Position numbers and translations under genes: made by a program. DNA of 57,736 nt from an uncultured Collinsella sp. (GTDB lineage: Bacteria; Actinomycetota; Coriobacteriia; Coriobacteriales; Coriobacteriaceae): positions 1 to 57,736 of the forward strand of contig CAUHFS010000006.1 of the NCBI GenBank assembly GCA_959605475.1. The letters are read 5' to 3'. The notes below the pieces were generated by a model. It was given only the letters and a program-made list of their open reading frames with translations. It was not told the DNA's origin and did not search any database. Numbering within the stretch: position 1 is the first letter of the stretch; each line of letters opens with the position of its first letter. Shown piece after piece: positions 48,768 to 57,586 of the stretch.

Positions 48768-49289
48768 CTAGGCTGCCTTCTGCTCGGAGACCTGCTGGAT
48801 CGAACGAGCGAGACCAGAGGAAACGCCGTTGACGCAGACAGCAATGTCGCGAGCGAAACCGGAGATGAGACCGGCGATCTGACCGAGAAGCTGATCCTTG
48901 GTGGGCAGCTCGGCGATAGCCTTAACATCATCAGCGGAAACGGCCTTGCCGTCGGAGATACCGCCCTTGATCTCAAGGACGCCCTTGGACTTAGCGGAGA
49001 AGTCCTTAAGGGCCTTAGCGGCCTCGACCGGCTCGGTCTCGTAGAACACATAAGCGACGGGGCCGGCGAGAATCTCGTCGATCTCGGGCTGCTCCTGGTT
49101 CTTGAGAGCGATCTTGACCAGGTTGTTCTTGTAGACCTTCATCTCGGCGCCGCACTCGCGAAGCTGATGACGCAGCTCCTGAGCCTGCTTAACCGTCAGA
49201 CCGTTGTAGTTGACGACGAACAGACCGGCGTTCTCGGCGATACGGGACTCGATCTCTGCAACCTTGTCGATTTTGTACTGCTGGGGCAT
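48768..49289 (-). CDS. rplJ: 50S ribosomal protein L10
   Basis: The 173-residue protein begins MPQQYKIDKVAEIESRIAEN and has the rRNA-binding N-terminal domain (GLFVVNYNGLTVKQAQELRH) and C-terminal helix for L7/L12 dimers. GAGGAGG precedes the ATG. Upstream is a leader of about 210 bases with an attenuator hairpin, as expected for autogenous control by L10-L12. The usual upstream rplK-rplA pair is not in the window; an aminotransferase lies there instead. Confidence 0.96.
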   Translation of the reverse strand: MPQQYKIDKVAEIESRIAENAGLFVVNYNGLTVKQAQELRHQLRECGAEMKVYKNNLVKIALKNQEQPEIDEILAGPVAYVFYETEPVEAAKALKDFSAKSKGVLEIKGGISDGKAVSADDVKAIAELPTKDQLLGQIAGLISGFARDIAVCVNGVSSGLARSIQQVSEQKAA

Positions 49290-49354
49290 GAATTACACCT
49301 CCTCGAATTCTTTCCGGGCACGGTCCGCCACAAGGACGTGACGGGGGCATGTCC

Positions 49355-49391
49355 AAAAAGAAAGCCCCCGCGCTGCATGAGCGACGGGGGC
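49355..49391 (-). promoter_or_regulatory. Attenuator in the rplJ leader
   Basis: GCCCCCGTCGCT and AGCG.GGGGGC form a stem (49364-49391) followed by TTTCTTTTT on the minus strand, 65 bases ahead of the rplJ start codon. Placement matches the L10-leader attenuators of Gram-positive bacteria. The L10-binding part would lie between 49391 and 49499. Confidence 0.75.
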
Positions 49392-49505
49392 GAGAAGACA
49401 TATCTACTCGACCACCTCGGCTGGCGGGATATCCCATTAAGCTCGCGGGCGATGCCCGTTTGCGCCGGCTGTCTCTGGCAGCGGATTCGTGCGTGAACCG
49501 AAAGT

Positions 49506-49534
49506 ATTATGGCGGGGACCCCGGCGTCGGTCAA
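49506..49534 (-). promoter_or_regulatory. Promoter of rplJL
   Basis: On the minus strand TTGACC (49534-49529), 17 bases, CATAAT (49511-49506). Transcription would start near 49499, giving a leader of about 210 bases. It lies just downstream of palindromic element copy 3. Confidence 0.75.
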
Positions 49535-49570
49535 CGGAAAACCGGGCTGCACACAATTCCACCATCCGGC

Positions 49571-49697
49571 CGCACCGCCGAAGGCCGGGCGCAAGGTTTT
49601 CGCTCGGTCAAGTCCTGGCTCGCACGAAGAGCACATTAAGTGCTCTTCGGCTCGTGCGGAATCTACGAAAACCTTGCGCCCGGCCTTCGGCGGCGCG
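49571..49697. repeat. Large palindromic element, copy 3 (upstream of rplJ)
   Basis: Arms of 32 bp (49571-49602 and 49666-49697) are inverted copies with one mismatch. The 63-bp core carries GGCTCGCACGAAGAGCACAT and the inner AAGAGCAC-ATTAA-GTGCTCTT hairpin. In the outer hairpin bases, G-C pairs of copy 2 are replaced by A-T pairs on both sides. It lies 282 bp ahead of the rplJ start and about 100 bp behind the aminotransferase stop. Confidence 0.9.
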
Positions 49698-49794
49698 TGC
49701 CTGCGTTGACTTTGGGCAGCCCGGGTTTTCGTTGGCTGACGCCCCCACTCATAATGCTTGGGTCGGTAGGCTGATGGTTTTGGGTCCCATTGGG

Positions 49795-50931
49795 CTATAG
49801 GGTTGACACGAAGTTGGACAGGCGGCTGAGACCTTCGTCCAGATCTTTGTCGGAGACGCAGTAGCTTAGGCGGATGTGGCCTTCGGTGCCGAAGCAGTTG
49901 CCGGGGACTAGGGCTACGTTTGCTTCTTTGATGGCTTTGATGCAGAAATCTTCGCTGGTTAGGCCGTACTGTTTGATGCTGGGGAAGGTGTAGAAGGCTC
50001 CTGCGGGTTCTACGACGTCGAGGCCCATGTTGTTGAGGGCTGTAAGAACTCGTTCGCGGCGGGCTCGGTAGACTTTGAGCATGGGGGTTGGGTCGATGGT
50101 CAGGGCTCGGGCTGCGGCGTCCATCTCGAAGGAGACGGCGCTCGATACTAGGTATTGGTGGGCTTTTGCGATCTCGGCGATGACGGGGGCTGCCGCTGCG
50201 AGCCAGCCCAAACGCCAGCCGGTCATGGCCCAAGGTTTGGAGAAGCTCTCGATGACCACTGTCTGCTCGCGTAGCTCCGGGTGGCGCTGGGCAAAGCGCT
50301 CGTAGCCATCCACATAGACCAGACGGTTATATACGTCGTCGCAGACCACGTAGATGCCCGCCTGCTCTGCCACGCGTGCCACGGCGTCGAGCGATGCCGC
50401 GTTGAGAATGCAGCCCGTGGGATTGTTGGGCGTGCAGATGACGATGGCCTTGGTCGCCGGCGTCACGCAAGCACGAAGTGCGTCCTCGTCAATCTGAAAT
50501 TGCGCAGGCTCCGTATCCAAAAAGACCGCCTTGGCATGGTTGGCCACGGCAATGCTCTCGTACAAGCCAAAGGCCGGCGTGGGGATAATGACCTCGTCGC
50601 CGGGGTTGAGCATAGCCATAAATGTTGCCGACAGGGCTTCGGTCGCGCCGTCGGTCAGGATGACCTCGTCGGCCGAAAACATAAGGCCCGCGTCCCCCAT
50701 GTAGGCAGACAACACCTCACGCAGGGCGGGACGGCCGTTGTTGGGCGGATAGTGCGTGTCGCCGCGGTCCAACGAAGCGGTCACCTCGGCGCTAATCACA
50801 TCGGGCGTGGGAAAATCAGGCTCGCCAAGCGCAAGCGCGATGCACCCTGGGTGCTGGGCGGCGAGCGCGTTAATCCGACGGATGCCGGAGGGCTTGAGCG
50901 TGGCAAGCGAGGTATTCATAGGCAGACGCAT
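49795..50931 (-). CDS. Class I/II pyridoxal-phosphate aminotransferase
   Basis: The 378-residue enzyme has the family's N-terminal ALGEPDFPTPDVI, the cofactor region TDGATEALSATFMAML, the CTPNNPTGCILN loop and the lysine in VVIESFSKPWAMTGWRLGWL. The C-terminal GHIRLSYCVSD holds the substrate-carboxylate arginine. It is an aspartate/aromatic-type transaminase of the I-gamma group; the amino donor is not readable. AAAGGAA precedes the ATG. It is divergent from the gene at 51025. Confidence 0.9.
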   Translation of the reverse strand: MRLPMNTSLATLKPSGIRRINALAAQHPGCIALALGEPDFPTPDVISAEVTASLDRGDTHYPPNNGRPALREVLSAYMGDAGLMFSADEVILTDGATEALSATFMAMLNPGDEVIIPTPAFGLYESIAVANHAKAVFLDTEPAQFQIDEDALRACVTPATKAIVICTPNNPTGCILNAASLDAVARVAEQAGIYVVCDDVYNRLVYVDGYERFAQRHPELREQTVVIESFSKPWAMTGWRLGWLAAAAPVIAEIAKAHQYLVSSAVSFEMDAAARALTIDPTPMLKVYRARRERVLTALNNMGLDVVEPAGAFYTFPSIKQYGLTSEDFCIKAIKEANVALVPGNCFGTEGHIRLSYCVSDKDLDEGLSRLSNFVSTL

Positions 50932-51024
50932 GGCGTTCCTTTCGTAAGGGTTGCACTAGGATAGCGCGGCGAGGCGCCGTCAGACGGTGTAACCTAAACG
51001 GAAACCGACCGGAAAGGAGGCGGC

Positions 51025-51687
51025 ATGGAGACGACCGCACGCGGCGATAAGCCCAAAACGCTGCAAACCATTGCGTATATCAGTATTCCCGAGAGCGCCG
51101 ATCTTGAGTTTTTGCTCTGGGACCTGCAGGATGCCATCGCAGCCTATGCCCGGCTTTCCGGCACCGCACTCCCCCGCCCGATCGATTTGGAGGCGGATGA
51201 TGGCGGCAGCCTTGCAGACGGCATCGTATTTGCAGTTGAGGATGCGCTCGATAGCGAGGCGTTGACAGCCATTGAACAGGCGCTCGATCGCTTTAAAAGC
51301 GCGGAGACGTGTGTCTATATCCTTGTCCAGGCCGACGTCGATGGCCTCGAGCGAGCGCACGGGCTCGTCGTGCGCTTGCGAGCGGCGTGCGACCTTCGTG
51401 AGCTGTCATGGTGCGGCGGCGTTGTCATCTGTGCCGGCAGCGGCATCGCAGCACTTCGCCATTCCCCACGCATGGGCCTCTTGCGCCGGCCTTTTTCGGA
51501 AGCGATGGATAAGCTTGTGGGCGCCGTTCGCATGGGCTGCTCCATTGAACATGCGCAGCTGCTTGGCGGCGGCGATGCCGATAGCGTCGACGTCGATGGC
51601 ATGGTGTGCGTCAAGCCTGCCGTGCCCGCACCAATCTGGCGCGCCATCATCAAACGCCTCGGCATCCATGCTCAATCAAGTATCTAA
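51025..51687 (+). CDS. Hypothetical protein of 220 residues
   Basis: I do not recognise the family. The frame starts with ATG behind AAAGGAGG, uses codons like its neighbours, and predicts an alpha/beta protein with strands at about 18, 95 and 140 and no membrane helix or signal peptide. The segment SWCGGVVICAGSGIAALRHS is reminiscent of flavodoxin-like oxidoreductases, but this is weak. It is divergent from the aminotransferase with 93 bp between start codons, and its stop is one base from the stop of the convergent glycosylase gene. Confidence 0.75.
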   Translation: METTARGDKPKTLQTIAYISIPESADLEFLLWDLQDAIAAYARLSGTALPRPIDLEADDGGSLADGIVFAVEDALDSEALTAIEQALDRFKSAETCVYILVQADVDGLERAHGLVVRLRAACDLRELSWCGGVVICAGSGIAALRHSPRMGLLRRPFSEAMDKLVGAVRMGCSIEHAQLLGGGDADSVDVDGMVCVKPAVPAPIWRAIIKRLGIHAQSSI

Positions 51688-51688
51688 A

Positions 51689-52252
51689 TTAGAGAGCGGC
51701 CCAGTCAGCTGCCTCGCGCCAGCGCTCGACAAGGCTCTCCGGACGCCAAGCCGCATTGGCAGGACTTGTCGACGGTAGAACGATGGCGGGCAGCCCGGTG
51801 CGTTCTTGTAGATAGCGCTTGTAGAGCCGGCCAGCTGTACCACCGTTGCATACCACCTGTTCAATGGGAGCTGCGCCGGTAATGCGCTCGATATGTGCCG
51901 GCACAACGTTTTTGATGCTCGCGTCACTCGAGCCCTTAATGTCGCAGCTCTCGATCACATCCCACAGGGCCACGCCGCCGTTCAGCAGCATGGCCCGCTT
52001 AGCGGCAATGGAGGCATCGAGCGTCACGGGCTCACCGCTTGCCAAAGGATCGCCCTCGTTGGGCGGCACAGGCACACCGAGGCACGCGGCCATCACGCGC
52101 CAAAAGCGGTTCTGGGGGTTGCCGTAATAAAAGGCATTGGCGCGCGACAGCACCGAGGGAAACGACCCCAGCACCAAAACGCGCGAGCGCTCGTCAAACA
52201 CGGGCTCAAACCCATGCTCAATATGTTGATAGCCCTCGTCAGACGTTGCCAT
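51689..52252 (-). CDS. DNA-deoxyinosine/uracil glycosylase family protein
   Basis: The 187-residue protein belongs to the uracil-DNA glycosylase superfamily, close to the hypoxanthine (deoxyinosine) glycosylase branch. Signatures are VLVLGSFPSVLSRANAFYYG with NPQNRFW (residues 25-51), VVCNGGTAGRLYKRY, and the C-terminal VLPSTSPANAAW. It would remove deaminated bases. It lies 3 bp downstream of the GH13 gene, probably in one transcript. Substrate preference within the superfamily is inferred. Confidence 0.85.
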   Translation of the reverse strand: MATSDEGYQHIEHGFEPVFDERSRVLVLGSFPSVLSRANAFYYGNPQNRFWRVMAACLGVPVPPNEGDPLASGEPVTLDASIAAKRAMLLNGGVALWDVIESCDIKGSSDASIKNVVPAHIERITGAAPIEQVVCNGGTAGRLYKRYLQERTGLPAIVLPSTSPANAAWRPESLVERWREAADWAAL

Positions 52253-52255
52253 GGC

Positions 52256-53632
52256 CTAGGCCCTCAGCAGATAGCGCACCTCGTAGGGCGCGAGCTCAAG
52301 GGAGCCCGGCAACTCGACCGTGGGCATGCCGTCGGCAAGCAGGTCGACAAAGGAGCCGTTGAGCTCGCCGGCGCCAAAGGTATAAGGCTCGTCCACGGCG
52401 TTCACCGCTACGAGCACCGTCGCGTCGTCGCAGGCGCGCTCGAACAGCAGCTGCTTGTTCTGGATCACCACGTTGCGGTACGCGCCATAGTTGAGAGCGC
52501 GGGCCGCCGCGTCGTTTGCCGAGCGAAGGTGCGCGAGCTGCGTGACGAACGCCGTCAGCTCGTTGGGCGCAGGCTCATTGAGCGCAGGGCGCAGCGCCCA
52601 GTCGCCATCGGGGCCGCCCTTTTCGCCGGCAATTCCCCACTCGCTGCCATAGTAGACACACGGAATGCCCGGCATGCCAAAGAGCATGCCATAGGCGGGC
52701 CGCAGGCACGACTTATCAGTGAGGATGCTCGCCAGGCGCGGCACGTCGTGGTTGTCGACAAACGACAGAAGATGTTTGCCGCGGTAGATGCACCACGGAT
52801 CGCCGCCAAACTGGCGGTGCAGCGAATGAGCGATCTCGAACATGTTGACCGAGTTAAAGCTGGAGTACAGGCCCTTGTAGCACTCGTAGTTGGTGCAGGA
52901 GTCGAGCATCTCGTCGTTGACGATCTGATTGTAGTCGCCGTGGAGCGTCTCACCAATCAGCACAAAGTCGGGCTTGAGCTCACGGGTAAAGGAGTGCAGG
53001 CGGCGCATAAAGTCGCGATCGAGCATATAGGCAACGTCCAGGCGCAGGCCGTCGACGCCAAAGACGTCGGCCCAACGACGCACGGACTCAAGCAGGTAAT
53101 CGACCACGTCGGGATTTTGCAGGTTGAGCTTCACGAGCTCAAAATGGCCCTCCCAGCCCTCGTACCAAAAGCCGTCGCCATAGCAGGAATCACCGTCAAA
53201 ACTGATGTGGAACCAGTCCTTGTAGGGCGAGTCCCACTTGCGCTCCTGCACATCGCGGAAGGCCCAAAAGCCACGGCCCACATGGTTAAAGACGGCATCG
53301 AGCACCACGCGGATGCCATGGGCATGCAGCGTCTCGCACACGGCGGCGAAGTCGGCATCCCCACCCAAGCGGCGGTCGATGTGGCGCAGGCTGCGCGTGT
53401 CGTAGCCATGGCTATCGGACTCGAGCGGCGGGTTGATGAGCACAGCGCCAACGCCGAGCTTCTGCAGGTAGTCGGCCCATTGGGCGATCTTCATGATGGG
53501 CGCATCGGGGTTGGGCGCGGCGTTGGCAGCCTGGGCGAGTTCATCCTCGGCAACGGGCGCGGCGTTTTCGCGTGGAGCTCCACAAAAGCCCAGCGGATAG
53601 ATCTGATAGAACGTCGTCTCGTATGCCCACAT
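52256..53632 (-). CDS. GH13 alpha-amylase family enzyme
   Basis: The start ATG 53632 (MWAYETTFYQIYPLGFCGAP) follows GGGAGGTTG. The 458-residue enzyme has the TIM-barrel regions DAVFNHVG (I), DGLRLDVAY with the nucleophile (II), FVLIGETLHGD with the acid (III) and FVDNHDVPR (IV). There is no signal peptide, so it works on maltodextrins or glycogen-like substrates inside the cell. The exact activity (amylase, neopullulanase or similar) cannot be fixed. Confidence 0.92.
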   Translation of the reverse strand: MWAYETTFYQIYPLGFCGAPRENAAPVAEDELAQAANAAPNPDAPIMKIAQWADYLQKLGVGAVLINPPLESDSHGYDTRSLRHIDRRLGGDADFAAVCETLHAHGIRVVLDAVFNHVGRGFWAFRDVQERKWDSPYKDWFHISFDGDSCYGDGFWYEGWEGHFELVKLNLQNPDVVDYLLESVRRWADVFGVDGLRLDVAYMLDRDFMRRLHSFTRELKPDFVLIGETLHGDYNQIVNDEMLDSCTNYECYKGLYSSFNSVNMFEIAHSLHRQFGGDPWCIYRGKHLLSFVDNHDVPRLASILTDKSCLRPAYGMLFGMPGIPCVYYGSEWGIAGEKGGPDGDWALRPALNEPAPNELTAFVTQLAHLRSANDAAARALNYGAYRNVVIQNKQLLFERACDDATVLVAVNAVDEPYTFGAGELNGSFVDLLADGMPTVELPGSLELAPYEVRYLLRA

Positions 53633-53703
53633 AGCAACCTCCCGGTAAGCGCAACACAACGACATCCATTGTATGCCCAGCTTGTATCCTCTCCCCCAAA
53701 ATA

Positions 53704-53770
53704 AGTTGCGGTGGAATAGTTCCTGCTTGGGCCTTCAGAGGCCTTAAACAGGAACTATTCCACCGCAACT
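53704..53770. terminator. Long perfect inverted repeat with inner hairpin
   Basis: A 22-bp arm (53704-53725, AGTTGCGGTGGAATAGTTCC and onward) is repeated inverted at 53749-53770. Inside is GGCCT-TCAG-AGGCC. It lies between the MFS gene and the GH13 gene, both on the minus strand. It may end the MFS transcript, though no T-run follows; layout resembles other arms-plus-inner-hairpin elements of this window. Confidence 0.75.
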
Positions 53771-53785
53771 GATGAGGGGACGTGA

Positions 53786-54982
53786 TTAGGCGACGGGCTT
53801 GGCGCGGCGGATGGCTGGGAACAGTACGGTGATGGCGAGGATGACGCCCACGACGGTAATCGCCCCGCCCACGAAGCCGATCCAAGCGATACCGGGACCC
53901 GAAACCACGGCACCGCCGATTGCGGTGCCCGTGCCGATACCCAGATTGAACAGGCCCGAGAAGATCGACATGGCGACAGCCGACGAATCCGCCGGCGTGT
54001 ACTTGATGAGCTCGGCCTGGAACGCCACATTGAAGGCCGTGGCGCAGCAGCCCCACAGCGCGCAAACGCCAAGAACCGCGACGAGCGACGGTGCAACCGG
54101 ACCCATGAGCAGCAGGGCCGCTGGCACGCCGGAAAGCGTGATAGCCAAGAACGGGAAGCGGTGCCCATCGAACAGTCGGCCGAACAGCCAGCTTCCGAGC
54201 AGACCAGAGCAGCCAAACGCCGTCAGTGTCATGGTGATGGCGCCCGCGTCGACGTGCGCGACCTGCGCCAGGAAGGGCTCAATATAGCTGTAGCCTGCGT
54301 AGTAACCGGTCGCCATAAAGACCGTGACCGCATAAAGCGCAATCAAAAACGGGTTCTTGAGCAGCTCAGGCAGCTGCTTGACGGTAAAGCGCTCACCCGC
54401 CGCCATGGTCGGGAACACCGCCGCCTGGTACACCACCGCGGCGGCAGAGAAGGCACCGACCACGGCAAACGTCATGCGCCAGCCCACGGCCAGTCCGATG
54501 GCGCGACCGAGGGGCAGACCAAAGATCTGCGCGATGGACGAGCCCGTGGCGATCATGCTAATGGCGAGCGCCCCGTGGCGACTGTCGACCAGGCGCGAGG
54601 CCATAATCGAGGCGACCGACCAGAACACGGCATGTGCGCAAGCGACCACCAGGCGCGCACAGACCAGGATGGGATATGTCGGTGCCACAGCGGACAGGAA
54701 CTGCCCGAGCGAGAACACGGCAAGCACGCCGAGCAGCATACGCTTGAACTCAAAGCGCGAGGCGAACACCATAAGCGGCAACGACAGCAGCATGACGCCC
54801 CAGGCGTAGACCGAGATCATGATGCCGGCCTGGGCCTCGGTGAGCGAAAACGACGCGGCAATATCAGTCAGAAGGCCAATGGGCATGAACTCCGACGTGT
54901 TGAATACGAACGCGCAGCAGGCGAGCCCGATAAGCGGGAGCCACTGCTTGAGTGAGATGCCATCTTGTCTTGCCTGAGCCAT
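53786..54982 (-). CDS. MFS transporter, sugar-efflux/drug-resistance type
   Basis: The 398-residue protein has twelve predicted helices. Features of the DHA1/SotB branch are FNTSEFMPIGLLTDIAASFS (helix 1 and loop), the ARLVVACAHAVFWSV segment and IFGLPLGRAIGLAVGWRMTF (motif C-like, helix 5). It is likely a proton-driven exporter of sugars, drugs or metabolites. It stands alone between feoAB and the GH13 gene with hairpins on both sides. Confidence 0.9.
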   Translation of the reverse strand: MAQARQDGISLKQWLPLIGLACCAFVFNTSEFMPIGLLTDIAASFSLTEAQAGIMISVYAWGVMLLSLPLMVFASRFEFKRMLLGVLAVFSLGQFLSAVAPTYPILVCARLVVACAHAVFWSVASIMASRLVDSRHGALAISMIATGSSIAQIFGLPLGRAIGLAVGWRMTFAVVGAFSAAAVVYQAAVFPTMAAGERFTVKQLPELLKNPFLIALYAVTVFMATGYYAGYSYIEPFLAQVAHVDAGAITMTLTAFGCSGLLGSWLFGRLFDGHRFPFLAITLSGVPAALLLMGPVAPSLVAVLGVCALWGCCATAFNVAFQAELIKYTPADSSAVAMSIFSGLFNLGIGTGTAIGGAVVSGPGIAWIGFVGGAITVVGVILAITVLFPAIRRAKPVA

Positions 54983-55030
54983 GTAGAAACCTCTCCGATT
55001 GTCTTGAGCGGTGGGCGATTATATAGCAAC

Positions 55031-55062
55031 GGCCCCGCATCCGTCAGTACAGATGCAGGGCC
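55031..55062 (-). terminator. Terminator behind feoAB
   Basis: GGCCC.GCAT pairs with ATGC.GGGCC. It lies about 40 bases after the feoAB stop codon and ahead of the MFS start. Confidence 0.65.
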
Positions 55063-55104
55063 GCAATCAACTCAATACACAGAGGTTGCGCCGTCAATTA
55101 ATAA

Positions 55105-57465
55105 CTAAGCCAGCCCCAGCAATATGCCCGCCGAATGCACGACAAACGCCACGATCCAGGCGACCGTCACCTGAAACGCGAACACGGCAACGGCATAGCG
55201 CGCGCCCAACTCGCTCTTGACGGCGCCGATGGACGCCACGCAGGGCGGGTACAGCAGCGTAAAGACCAGGAACACGTAGGCGGTAAACGGCGAAAACATG
55301 GCTGACAGTGCCGCGGGCGAGGTTGCGCCCAAAAGCACCGTGAGGGTCGAGATGACGCTCTCCTTGGCAATAAGTCCCGTGACGAGTGCCGTCGAGGCGC
55401 GCCAGTCGCCAAAGCCGAGCGGGGCCAACACCGGCGCGATGATGCTGCCGAGGCCCGCAAGCAGGCTTTGCGACTGATCGGCGACCACATTAAAGCGAAT
55501 GTCGAACGTCTGAAGGAACCAGATGACCACCGTAGCGGCAAAGATAATGGTAAAGGCCTTGGTGATAAAGTCCTTGGCCTTATCCCATGCCAGCATCACC
55601 GTCGTCTTGACGCTCGGCAGGCGATAGTTGGGAAGCTCCATGATAAACGGCACCGGGTCGCCCTTAAATGCCGTGCGGTTGAGCACCAGAGCGGCAATGC
55701 AGCCGACCACGATACCGATCAGATAGAGCGAGACCATGGCGGGAACTGTCGCCTGCGGGAAAAACGCCCCGCACAGCAGACCGTAGACCGGCAACTTGGC
55801 CGAGCAGCTCATGAACGGCGTGAGCATGACCGTCATCTTGCGGTCGTGCTCGGATGGGAGCGTACGGGTCGACATGATAGCCGGCACGGTACAGCCAAAA
55901 CCGACGAGCATGGGCACGAAGCTGCGGCCCGACAGACCAAAGCGACGCAGTACCTTATCCATGACAAAGGCCACGCGCGCCATGTATCCGGAGTCTTCCA
56001 GAATGGAGAGGAACAAGAAGAGCACGACGATAATCGGCAGGAAGGTCAGCACGCTGCCCACGCCCGTAAGCACGCCGTCGACAGCCAGCGAGCGCACTAC
56101 GTCGTTGGTGCCGAACGCCTTGAGGCCCGCATCGGCCGAGGCGATGATGGCAGCGATGCCGTCCTCCATGAGTCCCTGCAACGCCGCGCCGATCACGCCA
56201 AACGTCAGCCAAAAGACGAGGCCCATGATCACCAGAAACGCCGGAATGGCCGTGTAGCGACCCGTCAGGATGCGGTCGATCTTGACGGAGCGCACGTGCT
56301 CGCGGCTCTCATGCGGCTTGACGACGCAGCGCCCGCACACGTCGCCGATAAAGCTAAAGCGCATATCGGCCAGCGCGGACAGGCGGTCGGTGCCGGCTTC
56401 GCCCTCCATCTGGGTAATGATGTGCTCGATAGCGTCGAGCTCATTGCGATCCAAGTGAAGCGCCTCGGTCACCAGCTCGTCGCCTTCAACCAGCTTGGTC
56501 GCCGCAAAACGCACCGGAATGTGCGCCGTCACGGCATGGTCCTCGATAAGGTTGGCAATGCCGTGGATGCAGCGATGCAGTGCACCGCCGTCCGAGCCAT
56601 TGGGCGCACAGAAGTCCAGGCGACCGGGGCGCTCGCGGAACCGTGCCACGTGCAAGGCATGATCCACCAGCTCGCCGATGCCCTCGTTGCGGGCAGCGCT
56701 AATGGGGACAACAGGCACGCCCAACAGGCTCTCGAGCAGGTTGACGTCCACGGCGCCGCCGTTGGCCGTCACCTCGTCCATCATGTTGAGCGCGATGACC
56801 ATGGGGCGGTCGAGCTCCATAAGCTGCAGCGTCAGGTACAGGTTGCGTTCGATATTAGTAGCGTCGATGATGTCGATGATGGCGTCGGGGTTTTCGCCCA
56901 GGATAAATTGGCGACTGACGATCTCTTCGCCCGTGTACGGAGACAGCGAATAGATGCCGGGCAGGTCGGTAACGCTTGCCTCGGGATGGTTACGGATGGT
57001 GCCGTCCTTGCGGTCGACCGTCACGCCGGGAAAGTTACCGACGTGCTGGTTGGAGCCCGTAAGCTGGTTGAACAGCGTGGTCTTACCGCAGTTTTGGTTG
57101 CCGGCGAGGGCAAAATGCAGCGGTGCGCCCTCGGGCACGGCCGTCTTGGCAGCACGAGGCGAATACGTCCCTTCGCCCAGGGCCGGGTGATCCGTCGTGC
57201 CGATTGCGGCGTTAACGCGCGGGCCGGTATCGGTGTCGTGCACATCCACGAGCTCAATGCGTGCGGCATCGTCCTTGCGCAGCGTCAACTCGTAGCCGCG
57301 CAGGCGAATCTCGAGCGGGTCGCCCATGGGGGCATACTTCATCATGGTAACTTCGGTGCCCGGAGTTAGGCCCATGTCCAAAATATGCTGTCGGAGTGCC
57401 TGATCGTCCGATGCCACCGATGCGACAACGGCGTCCTTTCCAATCTCGAGTGTATCGAGCTTCAC
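55105..57465 (-). CDS. feoB: Ferrous iron transporter, FeoA-FeoB fusion
   Basis: The GTG start follows AAAGGATG. Of 786 residues, about 1-75 form a FeoA-like SH3 domain (HILDMGLTPGTEVTMMKYAP). From about 115 the FeoB G domain follows, with GNQNCGKTTLFNQLTG (G1), DLPGIYSL (G3) and NMMD (G4), then two Gate motifs in the membrane part (VGFGCTVPAIMSTRTL and LYPPCVASIGAVKSE). It imports Fe(II). FeoC is not seen. A TATAAT lies about 85 bases ahead of the start. Confidence 0.94.
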   Translation of the reverse strand: MKLDTLEIGKDAVVASVASDDQALRQHILDMGLTPGTEVTMMKYAPMGDPLEIRLRGYELTLRKDDAARIELVDVHDTDTGPRVNAAIGTTDHPALGEGTYSPRAAKTAVPEGAPLHFALAGNQNCGKTTLFNQLTGSNQHVGNFPGVTVDRKDGTIRNHPEASVTDLPGIYSLSPYTGEEIVSRQFILGENPDAIIDIIDATNIERNLYLTLQLMELDRPMVIALNMMDEVTANGGAVDVNLLESLLGVPVVPISAARNEGIGELVDHALHVARFRERPGRLDFCAPNGSDGGALHRCIHGIANLIEDHAVTAHIPVRFAATKLVEGDELVTEALHLDRNELDAIEHIITQMEGEAGTDRLSALADMRFSFIGDVCGRCVVKPHESREHVRSVKIDRILTGRYTAIPAFLVIMGLVFWLTFGVIGAALQGLMEDGIAAIIASADAGLKAFGTNDVVRSLAVDGVLTGVGSVLTFLPIIVVLFLFLSILEDSGYMARVAFVMDKVLRRFGLSGRSFVPMLVGFGCTVPAIMSTRTLPSEHDRKMTVMLTPFMSCSAKLPVYGLLCGAFFPQATVPAMVSLYLIGIVVGCIAALVLNRTAFKGDPVPFIMELPNYRLPSVKTTVMLAWDKAKDFITKAFTIIFAATVVIWFLQTFDIRFNVVADQSQSLLAGLGSIIAPVLAPLGFGDWRASTALVTGLIAKESVISTLTVLLGATSPAALSAMFSPFTAYVFLVFTLLYPPCVASIGAVKSELGARYAVAVFAFQVTVAWIVAFVVHSAGILLGLA

Positions 57466-57586
57466 GCGCTCATCCTTTCGTTAGACGCGGTTAACCGTTT
57501 ATCGGGGCTAACCAACTCGTAACGACAAATGATAGCGCTCTGAACTATTATATAAAGTCAAATACCGATGTTTACCTGCGCAAACT

